64,000 nucleotides of DNA from SOIA01 sp964348015. GTDB lineage: Bacteria > Acidobacteriota > Aminicenantia > Aminicenantales > Aminicenantaceae. The notes beneath the pieces are model-generated. The model was given only the letters and a program-made list of their open reading frames with translations. It was not told where the DNA came from and did no database searches. Location of the stretch: assembly GCA_964348015.1 (NCBI GenBank), contig CAYGBC010000058.1, positions 1 to 64,000 on the forward strand. The letters are read 5' to 3'. Of the stretch, positions 42,508 to 50,137 are shown one piece after another (position 1 is the stretch's first letter; each line of letters starts with the position of its first letter). A program made the position numbers and the translations under genes.

Positions 42508-43382
42508 ATATGGGAAAAAGCAGGATGAAAAGCGAAAAATTTTTGATTATCACCGGATTATCCGGTTCGGGCAAGACTGTCGTCAGCCGGTTTCTTGAAG
42601 ATTTAAGCTATTATTGTATTGACAACCTCCCGGCCAAGCTGATCCCTAATTTTGTCGATCTCTGGAAGAGGAAAGAAGTCGAGATCGAAAAAGTCGCGCT
42701 GGTGATAGATGTCCGGGAAGCCGGATTTGAGACAGAGTTTCTCGAGGTTTTAGAACAGATCAGGAAGAGAGTGACGCCGCGGTTAATTTTTCTCGAAGCC
42801 TCCGACGAGACTCTTCTCAAGAGATTCAGCGAAAGCAGGCGGCCGCATCCTCTGAAAAGCAGAAAAACCATCCTGGAGAGCATTCGGCTGGAGAGAGAGA
42901 GGATGGCCGAAGTCAAGAGATTAGCGGATGAGGTTTTCGATACGACCGACACCAATATAACCCAACTCAAGGACCTGCTCACCAGGAGATTTTTAAAGAA
43001 AAAGACCGAAAAGATGCAAACCCGGGTTCTCAGTTTTGGTTACAAATACGGCGTTCCTCTGGAATCGGATTTGCTGTTTGATACAAGATTCTTACCCAAT
43101 CCCTTTTATACGGATGAGCTCAGGGACAAAACCGGACAAGACAGCGAAGTCAAGAACTATGTCCTGGAAGACAAAGAAACACAAAAATATCTGGGCGAGT
43201 TGAAACACTTCATGGACTTTGTAATTCCGAGATTCGTGAAGGAAGGGAAAAGCCATGTGACAATTTCTATAGGGTGTACAGGGGGAAAACACAGGTCTGT
43301 AATAATTGCCGATGAGATGAGAACCTATCTCAAGAATAAAGGATTGTCTGTCAGGATTTATCACCGGGACCTGTACAAATAA
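42504..43382 (+). CDS. rapZ: RNase adapter protein RapZ
   Basis: Nucleotide-binding adapter (YvcJ/RapZ family) that in enteric bacteria links glucosamine-6-phosphate levels to sRNA decay. The 292 residues include Walker A GLSGSGKT, the YYCIDNLPAKLIP motif, RRPHPL, and the C-terminal SIGCTGGKHRSV and YHRDL blocks. The start is taken as GTG 42504, overlapping hprK by 4 bp; ATG 42510 is the alternative. The hprK-rapZ pairing is conserved; the RNA target system is unknown outside enterics. Confidence 0.93.
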   Translation: MNMGKSRMKSEKFLIITGLSGSGKTVVSRFLEDLSYYCIDNLPAKLIPNFVDLWKRKEVEIEKVALVIDVREAGFETEFLEVLEQIRKRVTPRLIFLEASDETLLKRFSESRRPHPLKSRKTILESIRLERERMAEVKRLADEVFDTTDTNITQLKDLLTRRFLKKKTEKMQTRVLSFGYKYGVPLESDLLFDTRFLPNPFYTDELRDKTGQDSEVKNYVLEDKETQKYLGELKHFMDFVIPRFVKEGKSHVTISIGCTGGKHRSVIIADEMRTYLKNKGLSVRIYHRDLYK

Positions 43383-43385
43383 TAG

Positions 43386-43398
43386 GGGGACGTTCCCC
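43386..43398. repeat. GGGGACGTTCCCC palindrome after rapZ
   Basis: A 13-base perfect palindrome with an ACGTT centre, 4 bp after the rapZ stop. Same style as the site after dtd (30607) and the 71-bp repeats. The 245-bp gap to the next gene holds no other supported feature. Confidence 0.35.
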
Positions 43399-43627
43399 AG
43401 GGTACCACCTTAGCTCATTCTTTCGAGTATTCTGACTGTCTTTTACATAATACTCTATTGAAGATGTGCTGAGAGGGCTAAAGCGGCACCCTGGAGAACG
43501 CCCCCTTTTACTTTTGTTGAAAAATACTTAAGATTCAACGCATGAAATGGTAAAATGTCTAAGGCAGTGATTCTGAGACTGAAATCCTGATGTGAATGGC
43601 CATTGTTTAATCTGAAGGAATGAGACA

Positions 43628-44032
43628 ATGATCGGTGGGCTTATTGTATCGCACGGGAAATTAGCGGAAGAACTTCTGAATGCTCTGACCATAATCATCG
43701 GGGAGGCCGTCAACATAGAAGCCATTTCGATCGGGTGGTATGATGACGTTGAGGAGTCAAAAAAGAGAATCAGCCAGAGCCTGAAAAAGATTGACCAGAA
43801 AAATGGGGTCGTGATTTTTACGGACATGTTCGGCGGAACAGCTTCCAACCTGAGCTTCTCTTTTTTAAAGGATAACCGAGTGGATATCATCACGGGAGTT
43901 AACCTCCCGATGCTTATCAAATTCGTATCTCTTCAGAGAAGCAATAATTTGAAGGAAGTGGCCAAGAAGGTTTACGAACAGGGAAGAAAGAATATCCACC
44001 TTGCCAGTGATCTTTTGAAATCCAAGTATTAA
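43628..44032 (+). CDS. PTS EIIA, mannose family
   Basis: A 134-residue EIIA-Man domain: GLIVSHGKLAEELL with the phosphorylated His9, and the FTDMFGGTASN block. No EIIB, EIIC or EIID partner lies nearby, so it is probably a regulatory acceptor from HPr rather than part of a permease. It begins the second half of the PTS cluster, 245 bp after rapZ, and lies 13 bp before ptsH. It could act on a permease encoded elsewhere. Confidence 0.9.
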   Translation: MIGGLIVSHGKLAEELLNALTIIIGEAVNIEAISIGWYDDVEESKKRISQSLKKIDQKNGVVIFTDMFGGTASNLSFSFLKDNRVDIITGVNLPMLIKFVSLQRSNNLKEVAKKVYEQGRKNIHLASDLLKSKY

Positions 44033-44045
44033 TACCACCGAATCC

Positions 44046-44315
44046 ATGCTCACAAAAAGAATCACCATAAAGAACAAGTTGGGGATGCATGCGAGAGCGG
44101 CCGTGAAATTTGTCAACACGGCCAACCGGTTCAGTTCAACGGTCAGGATTGTTAAAGATGGGGATGATATAGACGGAAAGAGCATCCTGGGAATCTTGAC
44201 TTTGGCCGCTGTTCAGGGAACGGAGATTATCTTGAAGGTATCTGGAAAGGATGAAGACAGGGCGCTCAGTGCCCTTGTCGGGCTTATAAACAATAATTTT
44301 TTGGAAAAAGAGTGA
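44046..44315 (+). CDS. ptsH: phosphocarrier HPr
   Basis: Carries phosphoryl groups from EI to the EIIA proteins. The 89 residues have the catalytic His15 in GMHARAA and Ser46 in GKSILGIL, exactly at the HprK target position. Both regulatory and relay sites are therefore intact. Seven bases separate it from ptsI. Confidence 0.94.
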   Translation: MLTKRITIKNKLGMHARAAVKFVNTANRFSSTVRIVKDGDDIDGKSILGILTLAAVQGTEIILKVSGKDEDRALSALVGLINNNFLEKE

Positions 44316-44322
44316 TTCTTCC

Positions 44323-46086
44323 ATGGAATATTTCAGGTTGAGAGGAATCGGCGTTTCCCCTGGAATCGCGATTGGTGAGGTTTCTCTCACGGAGAGGGTT
44401 GCTTTTACCGAGCGGAAAGATCTCATCTCTCCGGATAAAATCGAGCAAGAGCTGGGGAGGCTGGCCAAGGCGGTCAAGAGGACAAAAACTCAGTTGACAC
44501 GAATCAAGGAACAGATCAAGAAGAAAGTGGGAGAAGAACATTCTTTTATCCTAGAAGCGCATCTGCTCATGCTCGAAGATAAATCGATGCGCTCGGGCCT
44601 TGAAAGAATCATCAGAGAAGAGGGTTGCAGGGCAGAATGGGCTCTTTCCCGTATTCACAAGAAATACAAAAATCTTTTTGAATCTATCAGCGATGAGTAT
44701 TTCAGACAAAGGCAGTCCGATATCTCTGATGTTTTAACAAAAATTTACAGAAATCTTGAGATTCTGGATAAGAAAAAAAAGGATGATGAAAAGGAAAAGA
44801 TATTGGTGGCTCATGATCTCCTTCCTTCTGAAGCCGCGTTGAAATTGAGCAGGGGGAATGTCTTGGCAGTCGCCATAGATATGGGAGGGCAGACATCTCA
44901 CACTGCCATTCTGGCCCGCTCTTTGAACATCCCTGCCGTGCTGGCCCTCCGCAATATTTCTCAGAGAGTCAGGGATGGAGACTATATCATTGTGGATGGA
45001 ACAGACGGAGAAGTCATCGTCAATCCTCCTCTGGCAATCCGGAAGGAGTTTTTCGATAAAAAGGAAAAGTACGACGATTACCGAAAGGAGCTGAAAAAAA
45101 CAGCAAAACTGGAAGCCTCGACACTTGATGGATTCCGTTTTTGTCCTTTGGCGAATATCGAGCTTCCTGAAGAGGTGAAGCCCGCACTTTCTCTGGGGGC
45201 TGAGGGGATTGGTCTTTTTCGCTCTGAATTTATCTATCTCCAGAGTACCTCTCTCCCCTCGGAAGAAGACCACTATTCGATTTATTCTCAGATTGCCAAA
45301 GATGCGGCTCCTTTTCCGGTGTACATAAGGACCATAGACATTGGGGGCGAGAAAAATCTGCCTCAGTTGAAGATAGAGAAAGAGCCAAATCCCGCTTTGG
45401 GTTTGAGAGCGATCAGGTTTTCATTGCGGGATATCGACTTGTTCAAAATCCAGCTCAGAGCGATACTGAGGGCCAGTTCCTTCGGAAACGTCCGGATTCT
45501 CATCCCGATGGTGACGGAGATCGAGGAAGTCGTGGAAATCAAGATGCTTCTGAGTGAAGTCCAAGAGGAACTCAGACGAAAGCGGCAGAAGTTTGATGAA
45601 AATGTCCCTTTAGGAGTGATGATCGAAGTCCCTGCCGCTGCGGCTATGACAGACTTATTGGTGAAGGAAGTGGATTATCTCAGTATAGGAACCAATGATT
45701 TGATCCAGTATTACCTGGCGGTCGACCGCTCGAATGAGTTTGTTTCCTATTTGTACAAACCTCTTCACCCTTCGATCCTGAGGTTGGTCAAGCTCATCAT
45801 AGAGACTGCCCAGAGAGGAGGGAAGGAAGTGGCGGTTTGCGGTGAGATGGCGGCTGAGCCCCTGGCCGCACTGGTTTTACTCGGCTTCGGATTAAGGAAC
45901 TTCAGCATGAACCCGATTTTTATCCCGAAGATCAAGAAGGCTTTGCGTTCTGTTGAGCTCAAAACCGTGAAGAAGGTCGTCAGGGAGGCGATGAATCTTA
46001 AAACAGCTCAAGAGATCGAAGAGTTCATCATCGAGAAAATACTGGTTAAACATCCCAACGCTTTCCTGACAGGAAAAGTGATTTGA
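44323..46086 (+). CDS. ptsI: PTS enzyme I
   Basis: Transfers phosphate from phosphoenolpyruvate to HPr. The 587 residues contain the phosphohistidine motif GGQTSHTAILAR (His193), a swivelling N domain with HPr-binding helices, and the PEP-binding barrel with EGIGLFRSEFIYL, GTNDLIQYYLAVDRSN and CGEMAAEP. No N-terminal GAF domain, so it is EI rather than EI-Ntr. Last gene of the run. Confidence 0.94.
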   Translation: MEYFRLRGIGVSPGIAIGEVSLTERVAFTERKDLISPDKIEQELGRLAKAVKRTKTQLTRIKEQIKKKVGEEHSFILEAHLLMLEDKSMRSGLERIIREEGCRAEWALSRIHKKYKNLFESISDEYFRQRQSDISDVLTKIYRNLEILDKKKKDDEKEKILVAHDLLPSEAALKLSRGNVLAVAIDMGGQTSHTAILARSLNIPAVLALRNISQRVRDGDYIIVDGTDGEVIVNPPLAIRKEFFDKKEKYDDYRKELKKTAKLEASTLDGFRFCPLANIELPEEVKPALSLGAEGIGLFRSEFIYLQSTSLPSEEDHYSIYSQIAKDAAPFPVYIRTIDIGGEKNLPQLKIEKEPNPALGLRAIRFSLRDIDLFKIQLRAILRASSFGNVRILIPMVTEIEEVVEIKMLLSEVQEELRRKRQKFDENVPLGVMIEVPAAAAMTDLLVKEVDYLSIGTNDLIQYYLAVDRSNEFVSYLYKPLHPSILRLVKLIIETAQRGGKEVAVCGEMAAEPLAALVLLGFGLRNFSMNPIFIPKIKKALRSVELKTVKKVVREAMNLKTAQEIEEFIIEKILVKHPNAFLTGKVI

Positions 46087-46388
46087 CGCTTTCCCTCTCT
46101 TTGCTTTGGCTCATCCTGGGAGCCATGAGCACCCCGGGAATAAAGAAAATTGTCGGATTCTTCTTCCAGACATAGTAATTGAAGCTTACGGAGGCTGGAG
46201 TATCCGGGGAAGTTGAAACCGTCTCACCACATTGTGGGCGCCATATCAATAGGGAATAGAGACTCGTCATGAGGCCTTCTCTTTATGGGTGGGAACTTCT
46301 AAATGTGGCAGCTTGAAACATGCACTTTTCTATCGGTGTTTGAGTCTGTGACCGGGCACTGATAAATCTGTGCAGAGAGAGACTGTTA
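46087..46388. terminator. intergenic region with a hairpin after ptsI
   Basis: GCTCAT (46109-46114) and ATGAGC (46125-46130) form a perfect six-base stem, and an alternative GGCTC/GAGCC pairing overlaps it, 23 bases after the ptsI stop. No T-run follows, so termination is uncertain. Nothing else is supported in this 300-base gap; a short minus-strand frame here lacks a ribosome binding site. Confidence 0.3.
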
Positions 46389-46622
46389 TTACGAAAACGT
46401 GGTGTCAGGTTCGGTTGTTTTAATTTCGAATTCAGTCAAGCGGTTAATGAGATTTCTGTCCTTAAAATATTTTTTAACTTCAGCGGCTTTTTTCTTCTCG
46501 AACACTCCAATTAATCTCTTGTAGCCCGATTCGTCATAAAAGTAAATGACTTTCTTGACTTTTGCTTTTTTTAGTGCTTCGTCGATTTGTCTTTGAAGAC
46601 TAATGTCTTGAACGGATTGCAT
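46389..46622 (-). CDS. small protein of unknown function under a sigma-54 promoter
   Basis: No family is recognised. The 77-residue product is charged and soluble-looking. It has an N-terminal helix (LQRQIDEALKKAKV), a beta hairpin (KKVIYFYDESGYKRLIGVF), a Lys-rich helix (KKKAAEVKKYFKDRN), and a final strand (LTEFEIKTTE), giving an alpha-beta-beta-alpha-beta order. The start at ATG 46622 is chosen because GGGAG lies seven bases upstream and the promoter's predicted start site (about 46635) would exclude the in-frame ATG at 46643. It is a single-gene unit flanked by 300 bp and 700 bp without other genes. Control by RpoN suggests a nutrient- or envelope-stress-triggered role; that is inference. 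Confidence 0.7.
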   Translation of the reverse strand: MQSVQDISLQRQIDEALKKAKVKKVIYFYDESGYKRLIGVFEKKKAAEVKKYFKDRNLINRLTEFEIKTTEPDTTFS

Positions 46623-46645
46623 TGTCTTTCTCCCGCCTCTCATTA

Positions 46646-46662
46646 TGCAAAAATCGTGCCAA
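46646..46662 (-). promoter_or_regulatory. sigma-54 (-24/-12) promoter
   Basis: Minus strand reads TTGGCACGATTTTTGCA, matching the consensus YTGGCACG-N4-TTGCW at every fixed position. The GC of the -12 element is at 46647-46648, placing transcription start near 46635, 13 bases before the small gene's ATG. Confidence 0.85.
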
Positions 46663-46721
46663 TATGATTCTCAAAAGCCGAGTTTCCCTATCAGGACTCT
46701 GACTTGAATTTCCGGTTGCAG

Positions 46722-46754
46722 TGTAAATATTTTTTGCAGCTGTAAATATTTTTT
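46722..46754. repeat. tandem A/T-rich repeat between enhancer-like sites and the sigma-54 promoter
   Basis: TGTAAATATTTTTT occurs at 46722-46735 and 46741-46754, a 19-base period, each preceded by GCAG. Phased A/T tracts here could bend the DNA as an activator loops to polymerase. Confidence 0.45.
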
Positions 46755-46759
46755 TCATA

Positions 46760-46775
46760 AACAATCCTGATTGTT
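46760..46775. promoter_or_regulatory. palindrome, candidate enhancer site for a sigma-54 activator
   Basis: AACAATC-CT-GATTGTT, perfect 7-base arms, about 130 bases upstream of the predicted start site, a usual distance for a bacterial enhancer-binding protein. Confidence 0.45.
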
Positions 46776-46813
46776 TTGGAAAAGAGCCCGATTTCCTTGA
46801 ATCCTCCTTCTGT

Positions 46814-46830
46814 GGGAAACCGGGTTTCCC
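46814..46830. promoter_or_regulatory. second upstream palindrome
   Basis: GGGAAAC-CGG-GTTTCCC, perfect 7-base arms, about 185 bases upstream of the predicted sigma-54 start site. A related half-site, GAGTTTCCC, lies near 46680. From here to 46959 no gene is supported. Confidence 0.4.
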
Positions 46831-46959
46831 TCGTCTGCGTTCCCGGAAAACACACAAGCTCGGACTGCCTGTGAAGAGGCGTATCCTTTATTCTTTGCAT
46901 CCTTCAGGCAGTGTTGCTATCATAAATGCGTAAGCATCTTTATTTCCGTGATAATGAAA

Positions 46960-47245
46960 AAGTCAGGCGAACTCATTCGTCAGCCCGTGTATTTTCCCCA
47001 TCGGCACCTTGGAGGGGGAACAGCTCCGCTTTCTCCCTTCCAACGGTCGTTCAACCTTCGGTTTAACTCCCTGCCTCCCCTTCTCGGGCTTCGCCCTGCG
47101 ACCAAAGGGGCATACTCCCTTGGAACCCCCCGACCGATTTGCTGCACAAATCAGTCCAAATCCGCATATTCCTCGGCTCGCTCTCCTCTGCGAGGAACCA
47201 TGCCCGCTCGCCTCCGGATGGCTTCCTCACCAGATCGCCTGACTT
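46960..47245. mobile_element. 286-bp miniature inverted-repeat transposable element
   Basis: The ends are perfect 11-bp inverted repeats, AAGTCAGGCGA (46960-46970) and TCGCCTGACTT (47235-47245). The interior holds hairpins such as GGGCTTCGCCC and no credible gene, although open frames run through it. A shorter, inverted relative lies at 34529-34652. No target duplication is clear. The lack of a transposase means any movement would need one encoded elsewhere. Confidence 0.65.
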
Positions 47246-47331
47246 CCAAAAAAATTATCACAGAAATAATGACGATTCCTATAAATAAAGGCTTAGGAAA
47301 TTGAGGAAGCCTTCTGTATTGAGACCTGGCG

Positions 47332-48084
47332 ATGAATGATACTCTCAAAAAGGTCGCTTCCAGGATAGAGGATTCCCGGTATGTGGTGGCGTTTACAGGC
47401 GCAGGCATTTCTGCAGAATGCGGTATTCCCACATACAGAGGAACGGACGGACTCTGGAATAAATATGACCCGAATCGATACGCGAACATCGGCTATTTCC
47501 TGAGAGATCCGTCCTATTACTGGAATTTTTTCCGGGAAGTGCGGTATCCGTTGCTCAAGAAATCAAAACCAGGCCAAGGACATCTGGCCCTGGCTGAGAT
47601 GGAAGCTTTGGGGCATTTGGAAACAGTCATTACACAGAACATAGACGGGCTTCATCAAGAGGCGGGTTCTTCATCGGTCGTTGAATTGCATGGGACCACA
47701 CGGAATATGTCCTGCATGGGCTGTTCGAGGAAATACACTATGGAAGAAGCCTTTGACAGGCTGAAGGACACAAGCCCCCCACTCTGTGAAGACTGCCAAG
47801 GCAAGCTCAGGCCAGATGTGGTCTTTTTTGGCGAAGCCCTGAATCCTCAAACTCTCGCTTCAGCCTTCAAAGAGGCGGGAGAATGCGATTTTCTTCTTGC
47901 TGTGGGAAGTTCTTTAGTCGTTTATCCGGCTGCCGCGATTCCGCAGAAAGCGAGGCAGAACGGCGCCTATCTGGCAATCATCAATAAGGAAGAAACAGCC
48001 CTGGACCATGAAGCGGATGCTGTGCTGCATGGAGAAGCGGGCAGGGTGCTTCCTCAGATAGTCCGCAGCTTGAAGAAGAAATGA
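47332..48084 (+). CDS. cobB: NAD-dependent protein deacylase (sirtuin)
   Basis: Removes acetyl or related acyl groups from protein lysines using NAD. The 250 residues have the Rossmann motif GAGISAECGIPTYRG, TQNIDGLHQEAG, catalytic His in ELHG, and two zinc Cys pairs (CMGC and CEDC). A GEALN segment and GSSLVVYPAA follow. Class (deacetylase or desuccinylase) is not resolved: the Tyr/Arg pair of the desuccinylases is not obvious. Stands alone 86 bp after the mobile element. Confidence 0.93.
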   Translation: MNDTLKKVASRIEDSRYVVAFTGAGISAECGIPTYRGTDGLWNKYDPNRYANIGYFLRDPSYYWNFFREVRYPLLKKSKPGQGHLALAEMEALGHLETVITQNIDGLHQEAGSSSVVELHGTTRNMSCMGCSRKYTMEEAFDRLKDTSPPLCEDCQGKLRPDVVFFGEALNPQTLASAFKEAGECDFLLAVGSSLVVYPAAAIPQKARQNGAYLAIINKEETALDHEADAVLHGEAGRVLPQIVRSLKKK

Positions 48085-48155
48085 AATAGAGGGATCATTT
48101 CAGGGAATACGGCACCTTGTTGATTTAAAAGAGACCGTCATGCACGATTAATCCA

Positions 48156-48175
48156 GGAGGATGTCTTCCTTTTTT
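48156..48175 (+). terminator. possible intrinsic terminator after cobB
   Basis: A short GGAGGA/TCTTCC stem with a tight loop, followed by a run of T residues, about 70 bases after the cobB stop. Weak because of the two-base loop. Confidence 0.28.
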
Positions 48176-48188
48176 ACGACTATTTGAA

Positions 48189-48572
48189 TTAGGATCTTCC
48201 GTAGTCATCCTGCAGGCGGACTATATCCGATTCATCTGAATGGCCGAGCCAAATCTCCATAATCCTGGCGTTTTCTCGGCCGATACAGCGGAGACGATGC
48301 GGAGTTTTGCGAGGAACAAAGATTTCTTCGTTCTTTTCGGGTTGCCAGACTTTATCCCCGACAGTCACTTCTAATCCCTCGTCCAGAATAACCCAAAATT
48401 CACTGCGGCGGTGATGGTACTGGAGAGAGAGAATCCCTCTCGGCTCGACAGTTATGATCTTGATGCTTCCAGCCTGTTTATGGGGAAAGGAACGAAATTT
48501 TCCCCAGGGCCGGATGTCTTCCTGAATTTCTTTTCGAAAATTTTCCAAATCGTTATTCTTATCTGAGGCCAT
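48189..48572 (-). CDS. cupin of the type II phosphomannose isomerase family
   Basis: A single cupin barrel of 127 residues resembling the C-terminal domain of bifunctional mannose-1-phosphate guanylyltransferase / phosphomannose isomerase: RPWGKFRSF, KIITVEPRGILSLQYHHRRSEFWVIL (metal His residues) and VPRKTPHRLRC. Stand-alone versions isomerise mannose 6-phosphate or act as sugar-binding cupins; catalytic activity is inferred. The start is ATG 48572 after GGGGGAG; GTG 48578 two codons upstream is the alternative. It is a single gene with no visible pathway partner. Confidence 0.78.
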   Translation of the reverse strand: MASDKNNDLENFRKEIQEDIRPWGKFRSFPHKQAGSIKIITVEPRGILSLQYHHRRSEFWVILDEGLEVTVGDKVWQPEKNEEIFVPRKTPHRLRCIGRENARIMEIWLGHSDESDIVRLQDDYGRS

Positions 48573-48798
48573 GGACACTCCCCCTCTCGATTGCGTTTGT
48601 GATCACCATCGCTTTTTTTGGAAGTTTATTCTGGGATTGTCCGCATCCTGGACTACCTGTGGAGACCCTCCTCTCCTGAAGCCTCTTTTTTTTGAATGCT
48701 CGATTCGGTACAAGAAAGAAAGGGAACCCACTGGGGGGATGCCGCGCTTCTGGACAATCCTTCAAGAAAAGTATGCGATCGAATTCGAATAACTCAAA

Positions 48799-49263
48799 TT
48801 AAAACGGAACCTCATCTTCGTCATCCCATTCTTTTTCTGTTGATGAAGACTTCTCCTCAGGGAATTCAGGGGACGCAGACTCTGGTTCTTGAGTCTGCGG
48901 CTTTTCTGCGAAGTCATCTTTTTTGCCGAGAAGGACGATATTTTGGGCCTCGATCTCAGTCGTCGACCTTTTGTTCCCGTCTCTGTCCTGCCAGGTTCGG
49001 GTTCTCAATTTTCCCTCCAGGTATATTTGTTTCCCCTGATTGAGATATTTCTCGCAGAATTCGGCCAGTTTGCCCCATGTCACGATGCGGTGCCATTCGA
49101 CACGAATGTCAGATTCGGTGGTGTTCGGGTTGTAGTAGCGCTCGTTCGTCGCAAGAGAGAACTTGGCCACAGCCCTTTCTGTTTGAGGGAGGTACCTCAG
49201 CTCAGGATTTTGACCCAGACGGCCGATAAGGATGACTTTATTGAGGCTGTTAATGTCTCTCAT
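48799..49263 (-). CDS. ssb: single-stranded DNA-binding protein
   Basis: Coats single-stranded DNA in replication and repair. The 154 residues have the OB fold (NKVILIGRLGQNPELRYL, FSLATNERY, WHRIVTWGKLAEFCEKYLNQG, EGKLRTRTWQDRDGN) and an acidic C-terminal tail ending DDEDEVPF, the protein-docking tip. It overlaps the cpoB end by 14 bp. The 226-bp gap to the cupin contains nothing supported. Confidence 0.94.
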   Translation of the reverse strand: MRDINSLNKVILIGRLGQNPELRYLPQTERAVAKFSLATNERYYNPNTTESDIRVEWHRIVTWGKLAEFCEKYLNQGKQIYLEGKLRTRTWQDRDGNKRSTTEIEAQNIVLLGKKDDFAEKPQTQEPESASPEFPEEKSSSTEKEWDDEDEVPF

Positions 49264-50134
49264 TTTCTGATTTCAGCTCCTTGATTTTTTGTTGTGCGAT
49301 CTTTGTCTCCTCCTCGAGAGGGTATTTGCTCACCAGAAGTTTGAATACGGCCAGGGCCTCTTCTTTCTTTCCGAGCTCGGCAAGGCTGAGTCCTTTTTTG
49401 AGATAGGCTGCGGGGATTTTGTCTCCGCGGGGGTAGTTCAGGATAAGATCATCGAATTGTTCGATGGCTTCCTCGTGCTTTTTCTGGCTGAAATAACATT
49501 CCCCGATCCAGTAGAGAGAATCGTCGACCAGAGGGCTTTCCGGGAACTGTTCCCTGTACATTTTAAATCCGTCAATAGCCAGGTCAAAATTCCCGTTTCT
49601 GTAGTCTGAATACGCCATGTTGAATACTTCTGCTGGGGATAGAACAGCCGCGGGAGGAGTGGGAGTCTCTTCATCGAGTTGCTCTTTCTCCTTCGGCTCT
49701 GTGTCTTTTTTTTCGGGAGGTGCGGATTCTGACTCTGGGCCGGATGATTTTTCCTCAGCCTGTTCTGAGGGGACGAGAGAAGCTCTTTTTATTTCAATCA
49801 GTTCCTCAGAGATTTTTGTGAGCTGAAGGCTCATCATCTCTAATTTTTCGAGGAAAACTTGAGATTGAGCCGGGATTTTTCTCTGCTCCTGCTTGAAACT
49901 GGCCTGTTCGGATTGGAGAGACTTAGCCAGCTTCAGGAGTTCTTCGAGTTGTCCCTTGATAAGATTGATGTTTTCGGTATTTTTATCAATCTGTTGTTTG
50001 AGCTGCAGGAATTGCTGCCTGAGGAGCTGGACGTCTTTATAGATTAACTCGTATGTCTTCTGTTTCTTATCTGTTCCTGCGGAGACAAGCGGCAAAAGCA
50101 GGATGAGTGATATCCCGATGAGCCTTTTGCTCAT
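49250..50134 (-). CDS. cpoB: Tol-Pal system protein CpoB/YbgF
   Basis: Periplasmic coordinator of outer-membrane constriction and peptidoglycan synthesis. The 294 residues have a signal peptide, a coiled coil (about 25-120), a Pro/Glu-rich linker, and C-terminal TPR repeats (YSDYRNGNFDLAIDGFKMY, SLYWIGECYFSQKKHEEAIE, KGLSLAELGKKEEALAVF). Lies 3 bp after pal and overlaps ssb. Confidence 0.88.
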   Translation of the reverse strand: MSKRLIGISLILLLPLVSAGTDKKQKTYELIYKDVQLLRQQFLQLKQQIDKNTENINLIKGQLEELLKLAKSLQSEQASFKQEQRKIPAQSQVFLEKLEMMSLQLTKISEELIEIKRASLVPSEQAEEKSSGPESESAPPEKKDTEPKEKEQLDEETPTPPAAVLSPAEVFNMAYSDYRNGNFDLAIDGFKMYREQFPESPLVDDSLYWIGECYFSQKKHEEAIEQFDDLILNYPRGDKIPAAYLKKGLSLAELGKKEEALAVFKLLVSKYPLEEETKIAQQKIKELKSENERH

Positions 50135-50137
50135 ATA

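Noticed and set aside
46046..46270. 74-codon minus-strand frame after ptsI
   Set aside because: It overlaps the ptsI end, lacks a ribosome binding site and promoter, and has no recognisable sequence features.
47009..47242. 77-codon frame inside the 286-bp element
   Set aside because: It is composed of repeat and hairpin sequence and is Pro/Arg/Leu-rich. The shorter copy lacks its centre, so no conserved protein is encoded.
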